From Pseudomonas chlororaphis (GTDB taxonomy: Bacteria > Pseudomonadota > Gammaproteobacteria > Pseudomonadales > Pseudomonadaceae): DNA of 64,000 nt. Both the position numbers and the translations under genes were made by a program. Position 1 is the stretch's first letter; each line of letters begins with the position of its first letter. The stretch lies in contig CP011020.1 of the NCBI GenBank assembly GCA_001023535.1, positions 2,431,734-2,495,733 on the forward strand. The letters are read 5' to 3'. Shown here in pieces: positions 9,343 through 17,992 of this stretch. The notes beneath the pieces were generated by a model. It saw only the letters and a list, made by a program, of their open reading frames with translations, was not told the origin of the DNA and searched no databases.

Positions 9343-9876
9343 TCAGGGATTACGCGCCAGATGCTCCGGCTGCAGTACCCGCTTGGCACCCAGGTAGGCT
9401 TTCTGCCAATAGGCCTTGGACAGGCTGTCGAGCTTGACCGTCCCGCCTGTGGCCGGCGCATGCACGAAACGCCCCTCCCCCACATAGATCCCCGCATGGC
9501 TGACCTGTGAGCCGCCATTGGTGGCGAAGAAAACCAGGTCACCGGTCTGCAACGCCTCCTTGCCGACGTCCGGCGCGCGCATGCCGATCATTTCGCGCGT
9601 GGAGCGCGGCAACGAGATACCGGCGGCGTCGCGGTAGACGTAGCCGATCAGGCCACTGCAATCAAACCCCGAATCCGGCGTATTGCCGCCCCAGCGATAC
9701 GGCGTGCCCACCAGGCCCAACGCCCGGAAGAGCACGTCTTCAGCGGCCGGGGAAAAGGTTTGTGAGGGGGCAAAGACCACCGGAGCCCGTACCGGCGCGG
9801 GTGGCGGAGTACGGCTGGCGCAAGCGCTGAGCAGCGCGGCGAGACACATGAGAGCAAGGCGGGCCGACGTCGACAT
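9343..9876 (-). CDS. NlpC/P60 family cell-wall peptidase, lipoprotein
   Basis: A 177-residue protein starting MSTSARLALMCLAALLSAC, a lipoprotein signal with the Cys near residue 19, followed by a proline-rich linker (PPPAPVRAPV). The NlpC/P60 domain has the catalytic Cys in GFDCSGLIGYVY and His in VSHAGIYVG. Such enzymes cut the D-iso-Glu to mesodiaminopimelate bond of peptidoglycan stem peptides; homologues include E. coli Spr/MepS. The start at 9876 is preferred to upstream codons because the signal sequence begins there. A paralogue lies immediately upstream in the same orientation, separated by two hairpins. Confidence 0.9.
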   Translation of the reverse strand: MSTSARLALMCLAALLSACASRTPPPAPVRAPVVFAPSQTFSPAAEDVLFRALGLVGTPYRWGGNTPDSGFDCSGLIGYVYRDAAGISLPRSTREMIGMRAPDVGKEALQTGDLVFFATNGGSQVSHAGIYVGEGRFVHAPATGGTVKLDSLSKAYWQKAYLGAKRVLQPEHLARNP

Positions 9877-9920
9877 ATGCAGAACAATCCTGATCTGGAT
9901 GCGGCTTTTCTGCCGTGGGC

Positions 9921-9958
9921 ATGAAAACAAATCCGCCTGCGAGGTACGCAGGCGGATT
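9921..9958 (-). terminator. Rho-independent terminator after the upstream NlpC/P60 gene
   Basis: AATCCGCCTGCG (9930-9941) and CGCAGGCGGATT (9947-9958) form a 12-bp perfect stem with a 5-nt loop. On the minus strand it is followed by TGTTTTC. It would separate the two NlpC/P60 genes transcriptionally. Confidence 0.7.
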
Positions 9959-9994
9959 GCCATCAATCAATGATCATGGATTCTAGCGGCTATG

Positions 9995-10027
9995 AGGCAA
10001 ACTTCAAGTAAGACTTTAAGTTTGCCT
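9995..10027. other. Inverted repeat between the two NlpC/P60 genes
   Basis: AGGCAAACTT (9995-10004) and AAGTTTGCCT (10018-10027) are perfect inverted arms around 13 nt. It lies 14 nt after the stop of the upstream gene. It may be an mRNA 3'-end structure or an operator; nothing in the sequence decides. Confidence 0.55.
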
Positions 10028-10041
10028 TACAAACTGTGCGC

Positions 10042-10668
10042 TTACTTGCGAGCGGTGACCACAGTCGGAGCCATGGCGAGGGCGCGCTTGGCTTCGATGA
10101 AGGTCTTGCTCCAGTAGCTGTCGCCCAGGCTGTCGATTCGCACGCCGCCGCTGCGGCGGCTGCTGGAATGGATGAACTGGTTGTCGCCCAGGTAGATACC
10201 GGCGTGGCTGACGCGCCCGCGACGGCCGCTGGTGCTGAAGAACAGCAGGTCACCAGGTTCCAGTTGATTGCGCGCTACCAGCGGGGCGTTCACGTTGATC
10301 ATTTCCCGCGTCGAACGTGGCAGGCTCATGCCGGCCTCTTCGCGGAACAGGTAGCCGATGAAACCGCTGCAATCGAAGCCGGCTTCGGAGGTGCCGCCAA
10401 AGCGGTAACGGGTGCCGATCAACGACATGCCGCGTTCCAGGATGCTGTCGGCCAGCACCGGAAGCTGGTAAGGCTTGTTGCCGGCGAACGCTGCCAGCTC
10501 TTTGTCGTTGGCCATCTCTTCCTGGAAGGACACGGAGGAAGACTGGGCGGTAACGGTGTTCTGAACCTGTGGTTGTTGTACTTGCTGAGACACTGGAGTG
10601 TGGGCAGCGCAACCGAACAACAGGGTAACGAGTGCGAGAGGCACGAGGGGTGCGAAGCGATTTAGCAT
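10042..10668 (-). CDS. NlpC/P60 family cell-wall peptidase, lipoprotein (paralogue)
   Basis: A 208-residue protein with lipoprotein signal MLNRFAPLVPLALVTLLFGC, a Gln/Val/Ser-rich linker, and an NlpC/P60 domain with catalytic GFDCSGFIGYLF and RVSHAGIYLG. It is clearly paralogous to the next gene: both share SLPRSTREM before the second half of the domain and end in a KAYW- or SYWSKTF-type helix. ATG 10668 is chosen; a GTG two codons earlier is possible and neither has a strong ribosome site. Probable role: periplasmic or outer-membrane peptidoglycan endopeptidase. Confidence 0.9.
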   Translation of the reverse strand: MLNRFAPLVPLALVTLLFGCAAHTPVSQQVQQPQVQNTVTAQSSSVSFQEEMANDKELAAFAGNKPYQLPVLADSILERGMSLIGTRYRFGGTSEAGFDCSGFIGYLFREEAGMSLPRSTREMINVNAPLVARNQLEPGDLLFFSTSGRRGRVSHAGIYLGDNQFIHSSSRRSGGVRIDSLGDSYWSKTFIEAKRALAMAPTVVTARK

Positions 10669-10880
10669 GGGCACGACCGTGGCTGAAGTAGTAAAGATGG
10701 CGAGACTATGCCCTCTATCAACCTCATTTGCAAATTCAATCGATGAAAATGTGACTTCCCGGTTTTGCGTTTACATCTAAGCGCTTAAGCCCATTTTGAA
10801 TGTCACGTAGCCTGCAACCCAGCAGGACCGCGGGTTTCGTCGCGTCCGGACACAGCCAAGGGCCACTACAGACAACGGTT

Positions 10881-11585
10881 CTACCAGCCCAAAGTTTCTT
10901 TCAAAAAAGGAATAGTCAGCTTGCGCTGAGCCTGGAGGGAAGCCTGGTCGAGACGTTCGAGCAATTCGAACAGCGCGCTCATGCTGCGGGTGCCACGGGT
11001 GAGGATGAAATGCCCGACTTCGTCGGTCAGGTGCAGGCCACGACGGGAAGCTCGCAGTTGCAAGGCACGCAGCTTGTCTTCATCGGACAGTGCGCGCATC
11101 TGGAAAATCAGTGCCAGGGTGAGCCGGGACTTGAGATCCGCCAGCTTCACCGGCAGCTCCCGTGGCGACGTCGAGGCGGCGATCAGCAAGCGCCGACCGC
11201 TGTCGCGCAAGCGGTTGAACAGATGGAACAGGGCTTCTTCCCAGTCGGCCTTGCCGGCAACGGCCTGGAGATCATCCAGACAGACCAGTTCGTACTGCTC
11301 AAGGTTGTCGAGGATTTCCACACCGCGGTCCAGCAACTCGGCCAGCGGCAGGTACACCGCCGGCTCGCCCAACTGCTCGAACCGCAGGCAAGCGGCCTGC
11401 AACAGGTGCGTGCGCCCTACTCCGTCCTTGCCCCACAGATAAATCAGACTCTCGGTCCAGCCAGCGTCGGCTTCGCAAAGCCGCTCGACATAGCCGAGTG
11501 CAGCGGCATTGGCGCCTGGGTAGTAGTTGATAAAGGTGGCGTCATCACGCAGACGCACACCTAGGGGCAGCTGAATCGGTTTCAT
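10881..11585 (-). CDS. hda: DnaA regulatory inactivator Hda
   Basis: A 234-residue AAA+ protein homologous to DnaA domain III. The N-terminus MKPIQLPLGVRL carries the QLPL-type motif that binds the DNA sliding clamp. LYLWGKDGVGRTHLLQA is a Walker-A-like loop, and LVCLDDLQAVAG is the Walker B region. With the clamp it stimulates ATP hydrolysis by DnaA after initiation. The start at 11585 is where homologues begin; codons upstream are unrelated. In Pseudomonas the gene commonly follows the AI-2E permease gene, as here. Confidence 0.93.
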   Translation of the reverse strand: MKPIQLPLGVRLRDDATFINYYPGANAAALGYVERLCEADAGWTESLIYLWGKDGVGRTHLLQAACLRFEQLGEPAVYLPLAELLDRGVEILDNLEQYELVCLDDLQAVAGKADWEEALFHLFNRLRDSGRRLLIAASTSPRELPVKLADLKSRLTLALIFQMRALSDEDKLRALQLRASRRGLHLTDEVGHFILTRGTRSMSALFELLERLDQASLQAQRKLTIPFLKETLGW

Positions 11586-11741
11586 GCTGACTGAACGGCT
11601 GCGGGGAGCCGCGAGTGGCCTCTGTGTAAAGTTGGCAAAGTTTATACCCGTGGCGCGGACCGCACAATGCGCCGGACCACGAGCAAAATCAAAGGTTTGC
11701 AGCGACAGCACCAGGGATCGACGGTTTTCCTGACGTTGCTC

Positions 11742-12815
11742 CTACAGCTCGGGGTCTTCGGTGCCGCTGTAGATGTCCGAATCCTTGTACAGGTCGTGCA
11801 TGTGTCGCACCAGCACCATGATCACCGCCGCCACCGGTAGCGCCAGCAGGATCCCGGTGAAGCCGAACAACTCGCCGCCCGCCAGGATCGCGAAGATCAC
11901 CGCCACCGGATGCAGGCCGATCCGGTCGCCCACCAGCAACGGTGTCAGCACCATGCCTTCCAGCGCCTGGCCCACCATGAACACCGCCACGATGCCCACC
12001 ATGGGGTACAGGTCGCCGCCGAACTGGAACAACCCGGCAATCAACGCCGCGCCGATACCGATCACGAAGCCCATGTACGGCACGATGGCCGCCAACCCGG
12101 CGATCATGCCGATCAACAGGCCCAGTTCCAGCCCTACCAGCATCAACCCGGCCGCATAGATGAAGCCCAGCGCGACCATCACCAGCAGTTGCCCACGCAC
12201 GAACGCCCCCAGCACCTCGTGGCATTCGCCGGTCAGGGCCATGATGTGTTCTTCGCGATGACGAGGCAGCAGGCTGCGGATCTTCGCCATCATCAGGTCC
12301 CAGTCCCGCAACAGGTAGAAGGCCACCACCGGAATCAGCACCACGTTCGCCAGCCAGCCGATCAGCGCCAGGCTCGAGGCCGTGGCCTGGCTCAGCACCA
12401 CGCCGACGATGTCGGTGGTCTGGCCCATGTGCTCGCTGATCGCCGCCTTGACCTTGTCGAACTTCCAGAAGCCGTCCGCCAGCCCCAGCTTCGACTGCAC
12501 CCAAGGCATCGCGGTGTGCTGCAACCAGTCCAGCATCTGCGGGGCCAACTCATACAGGCGCACCAACTGCTTGGCGAGCATCGGGACCAGCACCAACAAC
12601 AAGGCGCTGACAATCAAGGTGAACAGGGCGAACACCGCCACCACGCCCCAGGTTCGCGACAGGCCGAATTTTTCCAGGCGATCGACCACCGGATCGAACA
12701 GATAGGCCAGCAGCAACGCAACCAGGAACGGCGTGAGGATCGGGTGCAGCAGATAGATGAATGCAAACAGCAGGGCGACCCCACCCAACCAGAACCAACG
12801 CCGCGTATCACCCAT
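11742..12815 (-). CDS. AI-2E family transporter (PerM/YfgO type)
   Basis: A 357-residue membrane protein. There is an N-terminal pair of hydrophobic helices (WFWLGGVALLFAFIYLLHP), further helices, and a PYMGFVIGIGAALIAG segment typical of the AI-2E/PerM family. Function in Pseudomonas is not settled; the family includes the E. coli autoinducer-2 exporter TqsA and Na+/H+ antiporters. The start lies 32 nt after the stop of the DUF2066 gene, so the two are probably co-transcribed. Hda follows after a 156-bp gap that may hold its own promoter. Confidence 0.88.
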   Translation of the reverse strand: MGDTRRWFWLGGVALLFAFIYLLHPILTPFLVALLLAYLFDPVVDRLEKFGLSRTWGVVAVFALFTLIVSALLLVLVPMLAKQLVRLYELAPQMLDWLQHTAMPWVQSKLGLADGFWKFDKVKAAISEHMGQTTDIVGVVLSQATASSLALIGWLANVVLIPVVAFYLLRDWDLMMAKIRSLLPRHREEHIMALTGECHEVLGAFVRGQLLVMVALGFIYAAGLMLVGLELGLLIGMIAGLAAIVPYMGFVIGIGAALIAGLFQFGGDLYPMVGIVAVFMVGQALEGMVLTPLLVGDRIGLHPVAVIFAILAGGELFGFTGILLALPVAAVIMVLVRHMHDLYKDSDIYSGTEDPEL

Positions 12816-12847
12816 GAACCACTCCTAGCTATATAAAGAAAGAAAAC

Positions 12848-13906
12848 CTACCAGCGGAAACGCAGATTGGCGGTTGGCGCCGGCGCAGGCGCCGCTACCG
12901 GGGCCGCGCCATCGACGGCGGGTGGCGTCTGTGGTGCGGGTGCCGGGGCTTCACCGGCCGGGACCTCTTGCAGTTTCGCCAGGGCCAATTGCGCCTTCAA
13001 CTGGTCGGCACTGCCGTTGACCCGATAGAGGACCCGGTCAGCGTCGACCCGCTGCAACTGCCCAGCGAACGGTTCGAGCAGGCGCGACAGCGCCGCGTAG
13101 CGCTCAAGGTTCATGCCCTGCACTTCCAGCAGTTGCTCGCTGGCCAGGCCCGGCTTGGCGACGAAGCGCGGCGCCAGGCGTTGGCTCGCCGCCAGCATGA
13201 CCGCGTCGGCCAGCGCCGCCGGATCGGCCCCTTGGGCCGTGCCTTGCTCGCGCTGGTCGCCCAGCCACAGGCGCCAGGTGCCGTGCCACTGCCCGCCCTC
13301 TTCCTTGGCATGGACTGCCAGCAACGCATCCGCCGCGTAACGCTCCGACGCTGCCTGCAACGGCGCCGGGTCGGTGCCTTCCAGGTTCGGCGCGGTGGCG
13401 ACGATCTGCTCGCTCAGGTCCGCCAGCGGCAGGTGCAACGCCAGGCCCCGATGTTGCGCGGCACGCCGTAGTGGCGCCGCGCTGGCCTGGCCATCACCCA
13501 CCAGGCTGGAGCCCTCGACCGAATCGTTCAGCCACCAGCCCAGGATCGACGGCCGGTTCGCGCTCCACAGCGACAACCCCGCCGAGCGCAGCGCACGGTC
13601 GGTGCTCGCCGGGTCGAAGTCGACCTTCAGGCTTTCCGGAGGGCCCGCGTCGTAGCCGTACTGGAGAATGATTTGCTGCGGGTCCTTGCGGACCGCTGCC
13701 AGACTGGGATTCTGTGCGGCCTTGGCGTCGCCGGTCAGGCGCAGCACCAGCGTGTCCAGGGCGCGCAGCGTCGCCTGGTTGCGCTCCTCCGGCGTCTGGT
13801 TGCTGACCGGTTCGAACACTTGATAGAGGCCATTGACGGTTTCGGCATGGCTCGCCAGGCTGATCAGCGACAGGCAACCCACGGACAAGAATTTGAACAA
13901 ACGCAT
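12848..13906 (-). CDS. DUF2066 domain periplasmic protein
   Basis: A 352-residue protein with a cleavable signal peptide (MRLFKFLSVGCLSLISLASHA). The mature region matches the DUF2066 pattern common in gammaproteobacteria (VNGLYQVFEPVSNQTPEERNQA; ALRALDTLVLRLTGD). The C-terminal 40 residues are Pro/Ala rich and end in LRFRW. The start at 13906 is chosen for the signal peptide and GGGAA 7 nt upstream. Function is unknown. The neighbours purM, the permease gene and hda are conserved around it in Pseudomonas. Confidence 0.85.
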   Translation of the reverse strand: MRLFKFLSVGCLSLISLASHAETVNGLYQVFEPVSNQTPEERNQATLRALDTLVLRLTGDAKAAQNPSLAAVRKDPQQIILQYGYDAGPPESLKVDFDPASTDRALRSAGLSLWSANRPSILGWWLNDSVEGSSLVGDGQASAAPLRRAAQHRGLALHLPLADLSEQIVATAPNLEGTDPAPLQAASERYAADALLAVHAKEEGGQWHGTWRLWLGDQREQGTAQGADPAALADAVMLAASQRLAPRFVAKPGLASEQLLEVQGMNLERYAALSRLLEPFAGQLQRVDADRVLYRVNGSADQLKAQLALAKLQEVPAGEAPAPAPQTPPAVDGAAPVAAPAPAPTANLRFRW

Positions 13907-14272
13907 GGAAGATTCCCGGACATAACGGCTGGAACAGGCCGTGTGGAGAAGATTGAGCATGGCTGTGACCACGGCATCGGGCAAAACATTCACCCACCCG
14001 ATGGAAGTTTCGCACTGTCATCACCATAGCCGGTTACCGCTACACCTTATACAGCCGCGTCGCGCAGTACCAAAATAAGAAATATCGGTTTTTTTTCCGT
14101 GGATATGTCCCTGCCCGTCGGCGCGAGGATGGCCGCTGCCCCACAAGCCTGATAAAATCGCGCGCCTTCGCAGACCGGCAACCGTCGGGCATCCGGAATA
14201 ATTCGTACAACGGTTATTCAATGGCCCCGGCAGTCGGTCGTTACCCAGAAATCCCCCCTAAAGGCCTGGATC
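13907..14272. other. Divergent intergenic region between the DUF2066 gene and purM
   Basis: It should hold the promoters of both flanking genes. A TGATAAAAT sequence at about 14149 is a possible -10 for purM. A T-run (about 14090-14097) and nothing resembling a gene or repeat are seen. No clear operator is recognised. Confidence 0.5.
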
Positions 14273-15331
14273 ATGAGCAAGCAACCCTCCCTGAGCTACA
14301 AGGACGCCGGTGTAGACATCGACGCCGGTGAAGCATTGGTCGAACGCATCAAGAGCGTCGCCAAGCGCACTGCGCGCCCGGAAGTCATGGGCGGCCTGGG
14401 CGGTTTCGGCGCCCTCTGCGAGATCCCGGCCGGCTACAAGCAACCGGTGCTGGTGTCGGGCACTGACGGCGTCGGCACCAAGCTGCGCCTGGCCTTGAAC
14501 CTGAACAAGCACGACAGCATCGGCATCGACCTGGTCGCCATGTGCGTGAACGACCTGGTGGTCTGCGGCGCCGAGCCACTGTTCTTCCTCGATTACTATG
14601 CCACCGGCAAGCTGAACGTCGACACCGCCGCCCAGGTCGTGACCGGCATCGGTGCCGGCTGCGAACTGTCGGGTTGCTCCCTGGTGGGCGGCGAAACGGC
14701 TGAAATGCCTGGCATGTACGAAGGCGAAGACTACGACCTGGCCGGCTTCTGCGTCGGCGTGGTCGAGAAAGCCGAGATCATCGACGGCTCGAAAGTCGCC
14801 GCCGGCGATGCCCTGCTTGCCCTGCCGTCTTCCGGCCCGCACTCCAACGGCTACTCGCTGATCCGCAAGATCATCGAAGTCTCGGGTGCCGACATCGAGA
14901 ACACCCAGCTCGACGGCAAGCCGCTGACCGACCTGCTGATGGCCCCGACCCGCATCTACGTCAAGCCTCTGCTCAAGCTGATCAAGGACACGGGCGCCGT
15001 CAAGGCCATGGCCCACATCACCGGTGGCGGCTTGCTGGACAACATCCCGCGCGTGCTGCCAAAAGGCGCCCAGGCCGTGGTCGACGTGGCGAGCTGGACC
15101 CGCCCGGCGGTGTTCGACTGGCTGCAGGAAAAAGGCAACGTCGACGAAACCGAGATGCACCGCGTGCTGAACTGCGGCGTGGGCATGGTCATCTGCGTGG
15201 CCCAGGAGCACGTCGAAACCGCCCTGAACGTGCTGCGTGAAGCCGGCGAACAGCCTTGGGTGATCGGCCAGATCGCCACCGCCGCCGAAGGCGCTGCCCA
15301 GGTCGAGCTGCAAAACCTCAAGGCGCACTGA
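14273..15331 (+). CDS. purM: Phosphoribosylformylglycinamidine cyclo-ligase PurM
   Basis: A 352-residue enzyme of de novo purine synthesis that closes the imidazole ring to give AIR using ATP. Family landmarks are [21 protein letters not shown] at the start, [47 protein letters not shown] and the C-terminal MVICV segment. The stop overlaps the purN start (TGATG), so the two consecutive pathway enzymes are translationally coupled. Length and sequence are normal. Confidence 0.97.
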   Translation: MSKQPSLSYKDAGVDIDAGEALVERIKSVAKRTARPEVMGGLGGFGALCEIPAGYKQPVLVSGTDGVGTKLRLALNLNKHDSIGIDLVAMCVNDLVVCGAEPLFFLDYYATGKLNVDTAAQVVTGIGAGCELSGCSLVGGETAEMPGMYEGEDYDLAGFCVGVVEKAEIIDGSKVAAGDALLALPSSGPHSNGYSLIRKIIEVSGADIENTQLDGKPLTDLLMAPTRIYVKPLLKLIKDTGAVKAMAHITGGGLLDNIPRVLPKGAQAVVDVASWTRPAVFDWLQEKGNVDETEMHRVLNCGVGMVICVAQEHVETALNVLREAGEQPWVIGQIATAAEGAAQVELQNLKAH

Positions 15332-15993
15332 TGCACGAACGGATGCCTGCAACCTGTAACGTCGTGGTGCTGCTGTCCGGCACCGGCAGTAACCTGCAGG
15401 CCCTGATCGACAGCACGCGGACCGGCGACAGCCCGGTCCGTATCCGCGCGGTGATTTCCAACCGCGCCGACGCCTACGGCCTGCAACGCGCCCGGGACGC
15501 GGGTATCGACACCCGGGTCCTCGATCACAAGGCCTTCGAAGGCCGCGAAGCCTTCGACGCCGCGCTGATCGAACAGATCGACACCTTCAATCCGCAACTG
15601 GTGGTGCTGGCCGGCTTCATGCGTATCCTCAGCGCCGGCTTCGTGCGTCACTACCAGGGCCGCCTGTTCAATATCCATCCCTCGCTGCTGCCCAAATACA
15701 AAGGGTTACACACTCACCAGCGCGCGCTGGAGGCCGGAGACACGGAACACGGCTGCTCCGTGCACTTCGTCACCGAGGAACTCGATGGCGGACCACTGGT
15801 CGTACAGGCAGTAATACCGGTAGAGTTGCACGACACGCCGCAAAGCCTGGCGCAACGGGTTCACGCCCGGGAGCACCAGATCTACCCGATGGCCGTGCGT
15901 TGGTTTGCCGAAGGACGGCTTACCCTCGACGATCGTGGGGCCTCACTGGACGGCCAGTTGCTCGCCGCCAGCGGCCATTTGATTCGACACTAG
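15331..15993 (+). CDS. purN: Phosphoribosylglycinamide formyltransferase PurN
   Basis: A 220-residue enzyme that formylates GAR with 10-formyltetrahydrofolate. VVLLSGTGSNLQALID is the phosphate-binding start, NIHPSLLPKYKGLHTH contains the catalytic Asn-His, and TEELDGGPLV holds the Asp. ATG 15331 overlaps the purM stop; ATG 15343 is a possible alternative. It is followed after 8 nt by the DUF3108 protein gene, which therefore probably belongs to the same transcript. Confidence 0.96.
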   Translation: MHERMPATCNVVVLLSGTGSNLQALIDSTRTGDSPVRIRAVISNRADAYGLQRARDAGIDTRVLDHKAFEGREAFDAALIEQIDTFNPQLVVLAGFMRILSAGFVRHYQGRLFNIHPSLLPKYKGLHTHQRALEAGDTEHGCSVHFVTEELDGGPLVVQAVIPVELHDTPQSLAQRVHAREHQIYPMAVRWFAEGRLTLDDRGASLDGQLLAASGHLIRH

Positions 15994-16001
15994 GAGATTT
16001 T

Positions 16002-16715
16002 ATGCGTCGCGCCCTGCTCTTCGCTTGCGCTCTGCTTGCCCTGCCCCTGGCACAGGCTTCGGAACTTCAACCGTTCTCCGCCAGCTACACCGCCGACTGG
16101 AAACAGCTGCCCATGAGCGGCACCGCCGAACGCAGCCTGACCAAGGAAGCCAACGGCACCTGGAAGCTGAGCTTCAAGGCTTCGATGATGATCGCCAGCC
16201 TGACCGAAGAAAGCACCCTGACCCTGGACAAGGACACCCTGCTGCCCCAGTCCTACCACTTCGAACGCGGTGGCCTGGGCAAGGCCAAGAAGGCCGACCT
16301 GGACTTCGACTGGAACACCAAGATGGTCACCGGCACCGACCGCGGTGACGCGGTCAAGCTACCGCTCAACCGGGGCATGGTCGACAAGTCCACCTATCAA
16401 CTGGCCTTGCAGCACGACGTCGCGGCCGGCAAGAAAAGCATGAGTTATCAGGTGGTCGACGATGGCGAAGTCGACACCTATGACTTCCGCGTGCTGGGTT
16501 CGGAAAAAGTCGAGACCAAGGCCGGCCAGATCGACGCCATCAAGGTCGAGCGCGTGCGCGACCCGACGCAAAGCAAGCGCATCACCGTGCTCTGGTTCGC
16601 CAAGGACTGGGACTACCTGCTGGTGCGCCTGCAACAGGTCGAGACCGATGGCAAGGAGTACAACATCATGCTCCAGGACGGTACGGTCAACGGGAAGGCT
16701 GTGAAAGGCAGCTGA
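16002..16715 (+). CDS. DUF3108 domain exported protein
   Basis: A 237-residue protein with a signal peptide (MRRALLFACALLALPLAQAS) and a DUF3108 domain: PFSASYTADWKQLPMSGTAERSL, then a beta-rich body ending in RLQQVETDGKEYNIMLQDG. GGAG lies 5-6 nt before the ATG at 16002. It is conserved behind purMN in Pseudomonas; function is unknown, probably periplasmic. A rho-independent terminator follows 20 nt after the stop and ends the purM-purN transcript. Confidence 0.88.
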   Translation: MRRALLFACALLALPLAQASELQPFSASYTADWKQLPMSGTAERSLTKEANGTWKLSFKASMMIASLTEESTLTLDKDTLLPQSYHFERGGLGKAKKADLDFDWNTKMVTGTDRGDAVKLPLNRGMVDKSTYQLALQHDVAAGKKSMSYQVVDDGEVDTYDFRVLGSEKVETKAGQIDAIKVERVRDPTQSKRITVLWFAKDWDYLLVRLQQVETDGKEYNIMLQDGTVNGKAVKGS

Positions 16716-16734
16716 TCCACGCCGCGATCAAGAG

Positions 16735-16758
16735 AGCCCCGCCAATGCGGGGCTTTTT
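16735..16758 (+). terminator. Rho-independent terminator of purM-purN-DUF3108
   Basis: AGCCCCGC (16735-16742) and GCGGGGCT (16747-16754) form a perfect 8-bp stem with a 4-nt loop, followed by a run of T. Confidence 0.9.
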
Positions 16759-16790
16759 GTTGCCTGGATTTCATGACCACCCAATGACCC

Positions 16791-16881
16791 TGTGGGAGCG
16801 GGCTTGCTCGCGAAAGCAGTGTGTCAAACAACATTGAGGTCGACTGACACTCCGCCTTCGCGAGCAAGCCCGCTCCCACAG
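16791..16881. repeat. REPIN, GTGGGAGCGGGC type
   Basis: Two inverted REP units with cores TGTGGGAGCGGGCTTGCTCG and CGAGCAAGCCCGCTCCCACA, separated by a spacer of about 45 nt. Located downstream of the purMN terminator. Confidence 0.92.
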
Positions 16882-16914
16882 GGTTGCGCTTTCACTCAAG
16901 GTTTACCGCTGCAA

Positions 16915-17005
16915 CATGAAAACTTCTTCATGAAAAACCACCTGCGACCGAATGCCGCGCCCTGCCTGGCCTGCAGGATTGCTGCACTTTTCATGAAAAC
17001 TTCTT
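16915..17005. repeat. Direct repeat pair CATGAAAACTTCTT
   Basis: Perfect 14-bp copies at 16915-16928 and 16992-17005, 77 bp apart, lie upstream of the 64-residue protein gene. They could be regulator sites; no matching family is recognised. Confidence 0.6.
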
Positions 17006-17099
17006 AACGCTTTCGGGCATTTACTTAGCAGGCTATCAAAACCTATAACAAAGTCCTGCACACGCCTTGCTGCAGATGACAGAGATTGGAGCTTGCAAG

Positions 17100-17294
17100 A
17101 TGACTGTGAAAGTAAATGAACGCGACGACGCCCACATGTCCCACGAAGCCATTGCGGCGGGTATCCGGATCTGGGATGTGCATCAACAGGATTTGCTGGT
17201 GGGGATGTTCCACTCGGAGACCGAGGCGAACCGTTACAAGGCCGAGCTGGAATACCAGGAAATGACGCGCTCGCGGGAGACCGCTGAATCCTGA
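17100..17294 (+). CDS. Small conserved protein of unknown function (64 residues)
   Basis: Sequence begins MTVKVNERDDAHMSHEAIAAG and contains RIWDVHQQDLLVGMFHSETEANRYKAELEYQE. It is charged and soluble, with a short beta-strand-like middle and a helical end. GGAG sits 8 nt before the ATG at 17100, which is better than the upstream frame start. No domain name comes to mind. It stands alone between two REPINs. The 14-bp direct repeats upstream suggest it has its own regulated promoter. Confidence 0.7.
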   Translation: MTVKVNERDDAHMSHEAIAAGIRIWDVHQQDLLVGMFHSETEANRYKAELEYQEMTRSRETAES

Positions 17295-17309
17295 GGTCAG
17301 CACTGAACT

Positions 17310-17400
17310 TGTGGGAGCGGGCTTGCTCGCGATAGCAGTGGGTCAGTCGACACAATCGTTGCCTGACACACCGTCTTCGCGGGCAAGCCCGCTCCCACAG
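17310..17400. repeat. REPIN, GTGGGAGCGGGC type
   Basis: Inverted REP units GTGGGAGCGGGCTTGCTCGC and GCGGGCAAGCCCGCTCCCAC with a spacer of about 45 nt, between convergent genes. Confidence 0.92.
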
Positions 17401-17426
17401 GCTCCGCGTTTACCTCGCCGTCCGGC

Positions 17427-17966
17427 TTACCACATCAAATCATCAGGGATCTGATACGCCGCGTACGGATCGTCCGCGTCCACTTCTTCGGTCTGGGTGT
17501 TGAGCTGGACGATGCGCTTGGGGTCGCGCTCCTGGATCTTCAGAGCCGCCTCGCGCGGAATCACTTCGTAGCCGCCGGCATGATGGACGATCGCCAGCGA
17601 GCCGCTGCTCAGCTTGTTGCGCATCAGGGCGTTGACCGAGAGGCGCTTGACCTTCTTGTCGTCGACGAAGTTGTAGTAATCCTCGGTGTTCAGCTTCGGC
17701 AGGCGCGAGACTTCGATCAATTGCTTGATCTGCGCGGCCCGGGCCTTCTGCTCGGCTTTTTCCTGCTGCTGGCGATTAAGCTCCTGGTCGCGCTTGACCT
17801 TCTCGGCCATGGCGTCCTGGGCGGCACGCTGTTGGGAGTCATCGAGTTCGATCTGGCCTTTGTGGGCCAGGCGCTGCTGCTTCTGTTTCTCTTTGCCGAC
17901 CTGCTTGGCCTGCTTTTGGTTGACCAGCCCTGCTTTGAGCAACTGGTCGCGAAGGGAAAGGCTCAT
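17427..17966 (-). CDS. DUF2058 domain protein (nucleoprotein/polynucleotide-associated family)
   Basis: A 179-residue, very charged cytoplasmic protein beginning MSLSLRDQLLKAGLVNQKQAKQ. Residues 15-85 are rich in Lys/Gln/Glu and probably form a long helix or coiled coil, followed by NTEDYYNFVDDKKVKRLSV and a basic-to-acidic C-terminus ending PDDLMW. This is the DUF2058 (YaiL) pattern; the family is proposed to associate with nucleic acids but has no firm function. It is followed upstream on the same strand by mazG, 26 nt apart, so they may be co-transcribed. Confidence 0.85.
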   Translation of the reverse strand: MSLSLRDQLLKAGLVNQKQAKQVGKEKQKQQRLAHKGQIELDDSQQRAAQDAMAEKVKRDQELNRQQQEKAEQKARAAQIKQLIEVSRLPKLNTEDYYNFVDDKKVKRLSVNALMRNKLSSGSLAIVHHAGGYEVIPREAALKIQERDPKRIVQLNTQTEEVDADDPYAAYQIPDDLMW

Positions 17967-17992
17967 GGTGCTTACTCACTTAGGCAACGGCC

